Made by a program: the position numbers and the translations under genes. Shown here piece by piece: positions 1 to 32,828 of a stretch of DNA of 64,000 bases. A model generated the notes under the pieces. That model had not been told where the DNA came from. It did no database searches and saw only the letters and a list, made by a program, of their open reading frames with translations. This stretch comes from Siniperca chuatsi (lineage: Eukaryota > Chordata > Actinopteri > Centrarchiformes > Sinipercidae). The stretch is taken from NCBI RefSeq assembly GCF_020085105.1, contig NC_058059.1, positions 24,405,542 through 24,469,541 on the forward strand, read 5' to 3'. Within the stretch, counting starts at the first letter, position 1; each line of letters opens with the position of its first letter.

Positions 1-828
1 CCAGGTCACGTTGTGGGAAAAAAAATAAAAATCCTGTTGGGTTTTTGGTTGGTGGTCTTGTCAAAATATGAAATGGTTTTAGAGCTAAAAACTTCAAATC
101 GTCTTAACCTAAAACAAATACATGATCAATCCACACACAAAAAAAAACAACACTCACTTTAACTACTCAAGTTAAATCAGATTTATTTAGATATTTACAT
201 TTCATGAAAGTAAAGTGGTCAGAAATGCAATGACCTCTAACAAAAGAGCAGTAACATCGACTGAAAAACAAAGAACAAAAAATCCAGGTGTAAAACTCAG
301 TGTCTGTGGTAAAATTACCAGTGGCATATAAACTCACAACCATTGTGTACAGTTCATGTGCTAGTACTCTGCAGACATACTAAATAAAACAATGAGCACA
401 ATGTATCCTCTTTGGTCAGTACATGAAAAGCAACAAGTCATTTGGTCTGTGGAGTTCAGGTCTAGTTCTCACTGCAGCAGTTTTTCTTTATTAGTGGCCT
501 GGGGCCATTATTGTTCACAGTCCTGCTGAATGCCCACACTTACATTCATAACAATATACAACACGTAGTACATGTAGTATGATTATGACACATGATAAAT
601 TAGACCAAAGGCAAAGAATTATTAAGTAACAAACAAAAGCAAGGCTAGGAGATATGTGTATTTATCAGAAAAGATCCTCATGACACGTTCAGTGTGCAGG
701 GATGTGGATGAAAGTGTGTGGTCGGGAGTGTTCCCCTCACAGTGGTGTCCTACCCAGTCCACTGAGTGGACTCCTGCTAAAGCTCCAGTGATGTCTGCTT
801 AGTTTCAGCAGTGAAAAACACTAGATTG
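1..828 (-). other. Probable sptlc1 3' UTR and downstream sequence
   Basis: No coding potential. On the minus strand, AATAAA occurs at 492-487 and again near 187-182; either could end the transcript, the first giving a 3' UTR of about 340 bases. Without transcript data the real poly(A) site is unknown. Confidence 0.4.
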
Positions 829-22965
<22,137 letters not shown>

Positions 22966-23950
22966 GTTTGTTTTCCTTCCGCAACGTCACCAGTAATGCG
23001 GCATTTAGGTCCAAAGGAAAATAGTAGACCGTCCATAGAACACAATGCACACTCAGCTTCCATCGTGTAAATAGTACTACTCTCTTAATTGCACAGTTTG
23101 AAACTGCAAATCAAATACATAAGGAAATAAAATAAGTAAATAAGTTACAAAAAATATATAAATATCAAAGCGAGGATGAAGAGTATGGATGATCTAGTTA
23201 GCTTGGCAAATTATAATATAAATCAATTAAATTAATTTTAATTTTACAATACAACGAAATATTTACAAATAAATGGATAATCAATCTATAAATATATCTG
23301 ATTTGATTAATTGATTATTTAACTAGACAAAACAACCAATAGCTAAATAAAATAAAATAAAAATGTAATTGATTCAGAGCTTTAACAACATAATTTTAAA
23401 ATTGAGACCAAAGAAGGGAATTTAAAAAAAAAATAATTACATTTTGTAATTGGTGCATCAATTGGGTCACCATTTGAGCTGTTCAGTGGCCAACAGATTG
23501 CACTAAACAGCTTACAGGTGTGAAAAAGTGAAATTGTGTGTGAAGTAAGGTGTTGCATTTCATGCTCAGCAACCCCATGTAAAACAAAATGTCATTCTGA
23601 CGGAATCACTGTAGAATTTTTCATTATTTCTGCAGCAAATCAATGACAATATTGTGGCGGTTAGTGGACTCTGCAAGAAGGGCCATAGTCAAGATTTTAG
23701 AAATAGCTACTGAGGCCATGAGTCCCTCCACCCCCAAGACACCAAAAAGAAAGTCTCTATAACATCTTCCTTATTTGGATTAAATTATATATTCTGCAAA
23801 TGTATTCCAATATTCCAATATAAACACATCTGAAGCTTGTCAAAGGCTGGATAATGAGTTAATAATTAGAATCAGGTGTGTTAGAGTGGGGAGATAGCTA
23901 AAACATGCATGGCAGTAGCTCTCCAGGAGCAGGGTTGATGACTACTGATA
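22966..23950. promoter_or_regulatory. Presumed sptlc1 5' flank and promoter region
   Basis: Sequence immediately upstream of the sptlc1 ATG on the minus strand must hold the 5' UTR and core promoter by position. No CpG island or TATA box is evident. Beyond about 23100 the sequence is very AT-rich and featureless. Confidence 0.35.
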
Positions 23951-23969
23951 TAAGATGTTCATTTTGCAT

Positions 23970-24060
23970 CACCCAGGTCTTGAACCCACAACCTTTGTCA
24001 ATAATGGCACATTGCAATCACTTTCAGCTACCCGCAGAGACAGGAAACTTGGAGGTGGCT
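23970..24060 (-). repeat. tRNA-like repeat on the minus strand
   Basis: Minus strand reads tggttgt-like B box gggttcaagacctggg preceded by ggtagctgaaagtgatt. It resembles a decayed tRNA-derived module and is not a functional tRNA gene. A second such module lies at 24985-25060 in the same orientation. Confidence 0.35.
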
Positions 24061-24497
24061 TCACACTAAGACTTAACCAACAGGGTTGCAATAACGGCTT
24101 AAGGGCAGATTTCAAACTAGTGTCAAAAATTCAGTTATCAAGACAAAATTCTGAGAAGTGTGGACTTCATCTAGACAACATAACGATTTCTGTAATATAT
24201 TTTTTACAAAGATTGATTGCTCCATAAATGACAAACTGATGTTTAAATATGCTCTATTTCTATTGACTGCAATGGTTTACATAAGAATAGAATTCAAAAT
24301 ACAGTCAAAAATTCTGTTTTTGAGATACAATTTAGAAATTTACCACACTACATCTAACATAACAAAATGTTGTAATTTTTTTCATAAACATCAGAGATTA
24401 ATTTTATTGAGAATTTGCAGTAGCTGTTTACCGTACTGTTCACGGTAAAACATTTTGATGCACTGTGGGCTCAATTTTTTAAATTTCAAAAATCTCT

Positions 24498-25060
24498 GTG
24501 GTGGACAGTCTGAAGATGCAGTGTGGTAAATTTGGTGTTGATTGCGTAAAAAATGTGGGAGGAAATAGGTTTAATTACTTTTATGGTTTTGGAGGAAAAA
24601 AAAGTGATGGACTTCATAATTCCTGGCATCTCAAAGCATGTGAACTATTCTGCTCAACTGTCAAAGTTTTAAACTTTAGACAGGACTATTGGCCCACAAT
24701 TCCTGTTGAGGATGTTTGGCATGGGACTGGACCTATGTGCAAAATTTTGTTTACTTTCACGCATGGGAAGGCAGATTTCCTAGGAAGACGAAGAATAACA
24801 TTGGCAATTCCAAGATGGACTGGCAACAGAGATGCCCGGCCCCAAATTAAAGCCACATTGACAGATTCCAAGCAGATGGTGAGAATGGATGCTTGTTTCT
24901 TATTTAATTGTCAAGAAGCACTTGAAAACACACCAAGTGCACATCCACGAATTGCGACATTGTGAGCAAGTAGGACTTGGACATTTGTGGATTTGAACCC
25001 TGTAACTTTGCATCCCCAGAGAAGACAACTTACTGACTGCACCACTGGGGTGACATTACT
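24498..25060. repeat. Repeat-like region with fortuitous 155-residue open frame
   Basis: The plus-strand open frame at 24498-24965 has no recognisable domain, and its composition looks like translated repeat. At 24985-25060 the minus strand has a tRNA-like module: ccagtggtgcagtcagtaag and gggttcaaatccac. I do not call this a gene. Confidence 0.3.
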
Positions 25061-25800
25061 TCCGTAAATGTTGGCAGCATTTGAATGAAGTTTTGTGGAG
25101 ATATGGACGTTAATTGACTTCTGAACCGTAGGTTGCAGTGAGGGAAACTTTTATCACACTTCAGTGATTTTTTGAAGTTTGGCATGTGAAATGTTTAGAA
25201 ATGTACATTTGTTGTAATAAGCCACGCCCATTTTAATAAATCATTACCAAATTGTATGCATCAACTGAGTCATGACCTTATATCAAGCAAACCAAATTTC
25301 GTACAAATCCTTGCAGCCAATTATAAACTTTTTTGCAATTGTGGCGCTTCCTAGTGGCATAATATCCCAGGACTGCTCAGCAAAGTTCAGAACTAGCATC
25401 CAAATATGTGAAAGAAGTTTAGTTACAATAGCTTAAGACAATTTATGAGCATTTATGTAAAATTGAACTTTAAAAATGTATAATTTCAAAACCGTATGGA
25501 ATACCAAAACTACGAAAAACAAGTTTTGTCCGGATTGCTCCAGATATACTATGTGAAAATTTTGATGCCGATTGCTCAAAATATGTAGGAGTAGCGAAAA
25601 AACAGATTTGGACAAAATTCAAAATGGCGGAAAATATATCCAGGTGCAAATGGGCGTGGCTTATATGGATAGATTCGCCTGGATCCACAGAATCCAGGAA
25701 AAAAAGTATTTTGTTTCTGAGAGTTACGGTTTCACTGGGTCAGAAGTTTATCATAAGGGTGTGTCTGTCTTCATTTTTGCTGTTTGATTACAGAAACATT
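25060..25800. repeat. Teleost dispersed repeat with 'gcgcttcctagtggc' block
   Basis: Contains ttgtggcgcttcctagtggc, caaaatggcggaaaatat and gcgtggcttatatgg, phrases of a highly abundant fish repeat of uncertain class. The short overlapping open frames here have no domain. Confidence 0.4.
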
Positions 25801-26454
25801 CGAGATTATACATACATCGAAATCTGATGGATGGATCGTTATGGGATAAAACTCAGATTAAATTTAATGTGCAAATTGGCCTACTACTACAATCCAAAAC
25901 CTGTTTCATATGTAAAAATGGATCCACAAATGCATAAATATTACTTTACATGTATTTGTTGTGGTGAAATGATTTACATTTGTAAAACCTATATCATTTT
26001 TATGTGAAATTAAAATACATTTTTACAGGGTACGTTATGCATATTTGCAAATCGCTCTGTATTTTTATGGGTATGACATTACACACAAATTAAAAAATAC
26101 ATGTTTGTGCATAGAGAAATATTTGTGGGTCATGGTATACATTTGAATTGTGGATTGTCTTCTGTGGGTTACAACTAATAAAGTCCAACAAAAATTTCCA
26201 TAGCCGTGCGTTCTACATAACAGAGATCACGCCTGGTGGAGACCACCACAGCTGGGAGACCCAGACTGCTTAATCTCACTTTCTCAATCTCCAGACCATG
26301 AGACGCCGCCCAAAAATCAGACGCGAAAGGATGGCGCCCCCTGCCTGATGCAGGATCCGGTATAGGCCACAGACCTGCCACTGGCCGGACCAGGCCTGGG
26401 AACCACCTTGCACCTGGGCTCTCCGGCGCCACAACTATCACGGATTCCTGACTC

Positions 26455-27230
26455 CTGACTCTGTGAGAACAACGATGAGACTGCCTACAGGGAGGAGGTC
26501 CAGCACCTGGCCACATGGTGCTCTGACAATAACTTGCTCCTTAATACCTCCAAGACAAAGGAGCTCATTGTGGACTGCAGGAAGGAGACAGGAGGCACAC
26601 ATGACCCCATCCACATTAACAGGATGGCTGTTGAGCGTGTTTCCAGCTTCTAGTCCCTGGAGACCCATATTTTGGAGAATCTGTCCTGGACCACCAACAC
26701 CTCCTGCCTGGTCAGGCTTCCTGCAGAGCCTGCAGCATTCTTAAGGACTCCTCTCACCCTGCCCAGAGACTTTCTCCCCTGCCATCCAGCAGGTGCCTCA
26801 AGACAAGGATCAGCAGACTGAGAAACATCTTTTGTCCGAGAGCTGTCTTCCTACTGAACTCTGCCCCTGCTGATTCCACTGTCCCCTCATATACCTTAAC
26901 TTAAATGCTGCTATATTGAAATTGTTTTTGCTACATGTACCACATGTTCATTTGCACTACCGGACTATTTATTTATACATATACTGCATCATTTGCACTC
27001 CAGTACTATGTACTGAATACTGTAATAACTCAACTACTGCACTGTTAACTATTTCCATAAATTGCACTACTTAATATTCATTGCACTACTGTTCTGCCCA
27101 GTCCAATTCATTATTGTACATATCCATCAGTACACTTCTGTTTATAGTAATGCCATTTGTATAAAATGTCCATAGTGCCACTTGTAAAATATTTTCATAA
27201 TATTGCTCTATCCTGCACATACTTTATAAC
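26455..27230 (+). pseudogene. LINE relic, reverse-transcriptase C-terminal part (L2/Rex1-like)
   Basis: Plus strand encodes TAYREEVQHLATWCSDNNLL and NTSKTKELIVDCRKE, the 'WCxxNxLxLNxxKTKEL' block downstream of the RT active site in CR1/L2/Rex1 elements, then NRMAVERVSSF with a stop. The following 500 bases of T-rich, 'gcact'-rich sequence resemble the 3' UTR of such an element. Frame breaks make it non-functional. Confidence 0.65.
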
Positions 27231-27444
27231 CTGCACTTGCTTATTGCACTTCTGATTAGACCTAAACCTAAACCTAGCATTCATTGGGGCTGTCCAGTCA
27301 CGCAGAGCAAAGGAGAAGATGGGTGTTATCTTGGGGTCACACAGGGGCGTGGTTTGCCACAAGGCTGGCTGCGGAGGCTTGTGGTCAAGTCCCTGGAGGG
27401 AGTGAGGGAGGGTGGTTGGGGAGGCAGCAGGGTATTCATCCTCT

Positions 27445-27630
27445 CTAAAGCAGATTTGAAGAGGCCAGGGAGGTCGTCGAGGGGGTAACGGGTCCGGTAG
27501 GTGACTCATCATCATCTTTGAAGAGGGAAGCAGGGTCTTCCTCCTCAAAAACGCGGCGGTCATCCTCCTCATCGTAGTCCTCATCATCCTCCTCGTCGTG
27601 CAGTTCATTGAGTCTGTTAGCTCCCTCCAA
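27445..27630 (-). other. Unassigned acidic minus-strand open frame
   Basis: About 61 residues: LHDEEDDEDYDEEDDRRVF, then FKDDDESPTGPVTPSTTSL. Very acidic and low-complexity, no recognised domain. It shares its upstream end with the hairpin at 27597-27675. It may belong to the same retroelement as the L1-type ORF1 fragment 500 bases away on the same strand; this is only a guess. Confidence 0.3.
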
Positions 27631-27675
27631 GCTAGTCTGGCTTTGGAGGAGCTAACAGACTCAATGAACTGCACG
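27597..27675. repeat. Near-perfect ~35-bp inverted repeat (hairpin)
   Basis: cgtgcagttcattgagtctg at 27597-27616 pairs with cagactcaatgaactgcacg at 27656-27675. The stem continues through gttagctcc/ggagctaac and ctccaa/ttggag with a single bulge, leaving a loop of about 8-10 bases. Confidence 0.9.
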
Positions 27676-28138
27676 TGCCGTTTGCGCTATTCCCGGGAGA
27701 GCGCAAGACAGGCGACGCAGGAGTCGGCCTCAGCCTGGTGCTGCCGATCCGGGGAGAGGAAGGAGGACTGGTGGGAGTCGGCAGGTACCATAGGCGAGGA
27801 ACATGAAGCACAAAGCTTGGAAGACATGATGACTAGCCAAAAAATAACTGCGACACCAGATGGTGACACTTGCAGGTGATGGTAAGATCTCAAGGTGGCT
27901 GAGTAAAAAAGGGAGACGAGCAATGCTTGCACTGGGGCTTTATGGGGAAGGGTACTAACGCATGACTGGGCAGTGAGTGCAAAAAGTTTTCCTCTCCTCC
28001 TCCTGCCGAGGCAGAGCCTTGAGAGGGTATAGCAAAGCCTGTTAGAGGGCGCAGCATGTACGATATAGAACTAACCTCTTTAAATGTATCCTCAGCTCAG
28101 AAGTTCCTCTGAAAAAAAAAAACCTCCATCCCTGTCCA

Positions 28139-28396
28139 TCACTTGTATGCCTTCTTCCCGGCCTTACTCACTTCTTGTATCCAAGGCCATAGAGCTTCTC
28201 TAGCCTGTTTATCTACTGTAGTTAAATCTTCAGTAAAGCAAACTCCCACTTCCTTGCATGTTTCCAACTCCTTGGTCATTCTCCAGATCCCTTCTCTGTG
28301 TTGACGTTTGACAAATTGGATAATGACCTGGCGTGTTCTCTTCTCCTCCTGTCCACCCGATGAATAGTGTCTATCTCCTCCATGTTCTGTGCCCAT
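28139..28396 (-). pseudogene. L1-type ORF1 protein fragment
   Basis: Minus-strand 85-residue frame with RTRQVIIQFVKRQHREGIWR, then GVCFTEDLTTVDKQAREALW and KAGKKAYK. This matches the C-terminal RNA-binding part of fish L1 ORF1 proteins (RPRxIIVxF ... xFxEDLTxxxxxxRxxLWP). Only this piece remains; no ORF2 reverse transcriptase is seen next to it. Confidence 0.6.
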
Positions 28397-28710
28397 TGTG
28401 GTGTGATCTTCTTGAGTAGGTTAATAGTACATTATCCTTGTTGCTAGCTTTAGTGTTTGTCATTATTTCTTGGTCTTTTTTCCTGGATTTTTCCTTTTCT
28501 TTCTTTGACTTTCAAAATCGTAAGCCAAAACTTCTGTGAGGGGAAATAGTACACTACTTTTTGCTAGCAATCCCTCAATGCAATGCACATTTGATAGATG
28601 CGAAAATTACAATCGCGCAAAGTCACACCTGTCAGTGATGATACAAAATTATGATAATCAATTCTCAATATAATGCTCACTATAAACTATGTAAAGGATA
28701 ATGCCCGATG

Positions 28711-28735
28711 AGGTGTCCATTATCAGGAATTAATG
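28711..28735 (+). repeat. 25-bp direct repeat, copy 1
   Basis: aggtgtccattatcaggaat plus taatg, exactly repeated at 29381-29405. They bracket about 650 bases of otherwise unrecognised sequence. Confidence 0.85.
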
Positions 28736-29380
28736 GATGACGGGGAGGCCAGAACCGTCCAACGCCGCTTATACCAAAGTGACTTGCCAAAGAAAAAAAA
28801 AACAAGACCATTAATTCATATTTTCATGTGTTTTGCAATCAAAATATAAAGTTTTTCATAAGCCATAACTCTGTTTCCCTGGTAACAAAAGGGACTTTGA
28901 CTAATACCTGGAATCATTACCATCCCATAAGGTTCTTATGCAATGGAAACGTTGTTCACTACTACCGGAAAGCTAATGTTGTGCTAGCAAGCTAACATTA
29001 CGCTAGAACGATTCAAAGTCAATAACAGTGCATACGGTTGACAAACAGAAAATACAATTTGACAGTATGTTTAACGACAAGACTAGCTAGCTATCCAGCC
29101 ATGTCATTATCCCCAAATCAATATCAAGATTTTCACAAACAAATGATAGGCCATGTGTACTGTCAGCCACAGCCTGAAGTAGCGAGTTGAATAGCGAATG
29201 AGATGTGAGATGATCGCTTATATGATACAAAGTATCAGTAAGTTCAGAGGGGCAGTGCACTTCTTGCAGCTTGTGTTACAGTTGCTATCCTGTGGCACTG
29301 AAGGAACACACTCAGTGTTGTAAATAAGATATTCAGATTATTAGAACGGTGTACAGACATTTTCACTGGCACTACTTAGT

Positions 29381-29405
29381 AGGTGTCCATTATCAGGAAT
29401 TAATG
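29381..29405 (+). repeat. 25-bp direct repeat, copy 2
   Basis: Exact copy of 28711-28735 in the same orientation. Confidence 0.85.
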
Positions 29406-31758
29406 AACAGCCTGCAGCCAATAAGAATTGAGTGTTCACCCAGACTATGCTATAGTTTTTATTATGTAGGTTATTGTGTTCAGTCTACTGTGAAAATTGT
29501 TGATTTTAGCATGCCATAGTGGCTTTTGAATAACAGAAGATGCACCATAACTTTGAATGGGCTGATTTAAGCATATTAAAGAGTCTTTGACTATAAGCTT
29601 TTACTCTGAAGTTGTGAATAATGTTCTTATACTCAAACATGCACAGATTTATCAAACAATATTGTTACACCAATTCGGCTTCTTGCATAGAATAAAAGCA
29701 AAGACAGACAGCTTATAAAAGCACTGACACAAATATCTGTTTAAACATTTATTATAAATTATCAGTTGTTACTATAGCAGTTGTTATTGCTAGCAGACTT
29801 TAAAGCCATTATGCTTGGCAACAAAACCATAAAGTTACTCTTGACAGAATCTATGCAAATGATTATTATTACAGTAGCCTGATGTTATAATTATGAGATA
29901 AAGATCTTGTAATTCTAAAATTGTTTTCTTGTTATTATTACATCTCCAATTGTTTCTGCAATATGCTTCTGTAAAAATGTACAGATTTTTTTATGGATTC
30001 TAGTGCCATGAATCTGTCATCACTCACTGTAGAGCATTCAGTTCTTTAAAAAACATAAAAAGTAACGGTTATATGGTACTTTACAGGTAAATGTTCCGAT
30101 TACATAATTACCAATTTATTTACCTACATAACTGAGCTCTGTTCACCAACTATCATTTAAAGATAGCCTGATGATCACACTCACTAATTTTAGGAAATAC
30201 CAGGCGAATTCAAAGCTGTTTTGCCAGTTTGTTCCAACTATTATTTACCAGATTATTCTTTTTCACTTTTCATTCCTTTTCAATAGGCATTAGGTACCAT
30301 ATCAGTTAAAGCAAAAGGCTGCAATGCACTGGGTGGTAAGATGTGGTCCTAAGGAAGAAGTGTGAATGTCATAATCTCTACGGCAGTAAGAAATAAATAA
30401 TATAATAACAATTAATTACAGTCTAGGAGAAGCCATAAAGTAATGGCTAAGAAAATGTCCTTTGCTTAGCTCAATAATGTCCTTTGGAAGATACTGTAGA
30501 ACTGAATGACACAAAAAAACATTTGCACCATAGCTATCTGAATGTAACATGAGAGGAACTGGCCCTACTCAAACCAGGTCTTGGGTCCAAACTCCAAAGT
30601 CCACCATGATTCCAGTCCATTCAGACTGTAATCGCTACAGGTGTTAGGTCTGTCCAGAAGTTTGACTGGAACTGACAAGACCAGAGATGACCCAACATTT
30701 TGATGACATGACATCCTGCATCATCACTCAGCCAATCAAAATGCAACTACTTTCTCGAGTGAAGCTTCATTATGTTAGAGATTGTCTGATTGTGCCTGTG
30801 ACTTTAATGGGGTCAGTATGCTTCAAATTAAGTTTTTGTTGGATCATCGAACAGCATCTGAAATCCTCTCTCTCTACACTTTTCCAGCAGTAGCATTGTG
30901 GGTCTGTGTCCGACAATTTTTGTAACTTTTCAACTTGACAGTCCGACAATCACACATTTGCTTAAATTTTACAAATGCCATCATGATGAATACTATGCAC
31001 CTTGTAAACATTCTATTGGCAGTCCTCTAGTTACATTTTGATTAATGGCAGGAAACACACTCAAGATAGTAGTAAACTGCTGAATCCCCATGGTTTTGCA
31101 TTAATAAAAACAAGGTAAACAAACGATGCCTACCATAGGTAAGATAGAAAACAACTGGACTTGAGAGTGGAAATTAGAGAAATAGCTGAACAACAGGCTA
31201 ACTAGGCAGGGACAGTACCCACACAGCCTCAGCTTCAGGTCTGCAAAGGGGGTCAACTCCCACTTTCTCACACACAAACACACATACAGATTGTGAAATG
31301 CAGCAGACAATGCTGCTCAACAGCCATACACAGTATTTAATTCATTGGTTAACAGAGTTGCAAGCGGTGATTCTGCTGTGTACTTAAACCTGCAACACAT
31401 TAAAGCAGCACTTTGTGTAAAACTAAAATATAATATTTTTTCCTTTTATTTTTTATTTCTTGCCATGATTACACATTACTTGAAATCGCCCGTCAGGGAT
31501 TATGGACATAGCTTGTTCTTTGGGTCATTTTCTTTTAAGAGCTGAAGTGAACAGTACAATGTCCAATGCAGCAACTATCAGCTAATTTGTATTTAGTCAG
31601 TGGTTTTTCCAGCTGGTTTGGAACTGGATAAGGTAGTAGACACTGTTTTACGCAGGCTTCCAACAAATTGGGTGCAGCAATTCAAGATTTGGTTGTGTTC
31701 TTGTACTATTTCCTCTGGATCCCTTCAAGGTTGTCTGCCTACTGTCAAGTCAGTTCGG
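29406..31758. other. Intergenic or distal chsy3 3' UTR, no recognisable feature
   Basis: No coding block. On the minus strand AATAAA-type signals occur near 31443-31458 and 29745-29755, which could terminate chsy3 transcripts, but nothing in the sequence decides this. Confidence 0.35.
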
Positions 31759-31766
31759 ATGTGGGG

Positions 31767-32622
31767 TAGGGCTGGGTATCGGTACTCGATACCTTTAAAA
31801 GGTATCGACCGAAATAACCCAGTACCAAGTAGTATCGAAACGTCTCCAGTTAAACGATACCTGCATTTGACCCTTTTTGTACCCCGATCTAGAAAAAAAA
31901 AAGACTATTTGCATGGTTTTGCTCGCAGCCAATCACTGCAAGCATTCTTCGATTTAATGTGACGTGTGATTGGCCCACTATCGCAGCTACGTACAGCAGC
32001 AATATACAGCGGGCTGCCACCGTGCTGCCCCTCCACACATACAGAGCACTTCTTCTCCTTGTTCTCCGGCGGGCTGGACCCGGACCCAGCTCCGGACCAG
32101 TGTGTGGCAGTCTGCCTTGCGGACACCTGGCACAGGCAGGCCAGGCAGGAGGGACAGCGACAGCCGAAGAGATCGGCGTGTTAATCGAGGAAACTTCAGC
32201 TCACAATCCGCTGTATCAGCAGCACCGCTGGCTTTGCGTTTGTTTTTTTGCAGTTGGTTTGTAAAACAGACACAACCAGAGCTATGCATAGCCTAATACA
32301 ACCTCTATGCTTGACTCAAACTGTTAACTTATATCCTTCAGAATTAACAATTCCCATTACTCAAAACTGTGATAAACAAGGCTGGTTTGTTGTGCTGGCT
32401 CTCTACAGTTATGTCTTTCATGAAAATCGAATTAAAGAACACTTTCAAAATGTATTTGTGTAAAAATCAATTGGATGGGGAGGAGTGGTGGCATTTTACG
32501 CAACTGAATGCTTCCATTCACATGATGAGTATCAATTGAAGTACTCTATTGCTATCAGTATCACTTTAAGGGTACTGGTTTTGGTACTGGTATTGAAATT
32601 TTTTAAACGATAGCCAGCTCTA
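31767..32622 (+). mobile_element. Non-autonomous hAT-type element with 8-bp target duplication
   Basis: Left end TAGGGCTGGGTATCG, right end ACGATAGCCAGCTCTA: imperfect terminal inverted repeats. Identical 8-bp direct repeats atgtgggg lie at 31759-31766 and 32623-32630; an 8-bp duplication is the hallmark of hAT insertion. No transposase coding remains in the 856 bases. It sits just downstream of the chsy3 stop codon and so probably within that gene's 3' UTR. Confidence 0.85.
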
Positions 32623-32828
32623 ATGTGGGGTCTTGTGTGGTTTGAAATGGTTAGGTCCAGCTCCGTTTTGGATAGGATAGTCTTGGGTCCTTTCTGGGTC
32701 AAATCTTCCGGCATACGAAGCCCTCTGATCCACAGTCACACTACAACACATACACACAGTCCATCGCTGTCTGCATTAAAGCAGAACTGAGGTAAACTTG
32801 CATGGAGGAGTCCAGGGGGACTGGAATT

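Noticed and set aside
24498-24965. 155-residue plus-strand open frame
   Set aside because: No domain, odd composition, and embedded in sequence that reads like teleost repeat between two tRNA-like modules; taken as chance.
28711-29405. Pair of LTRs of a retrovirus-like element
   Set aside because: The direct repeats are only 25 bp, with no TG...CA ends, primer-binding site or gag/pol coding between them.
31959-32296. Overlapping 70-110 residue open frames on both strands
   Set aside because: All lie in the GC-richer core of the hAT element 31767-32622 and have no motif.
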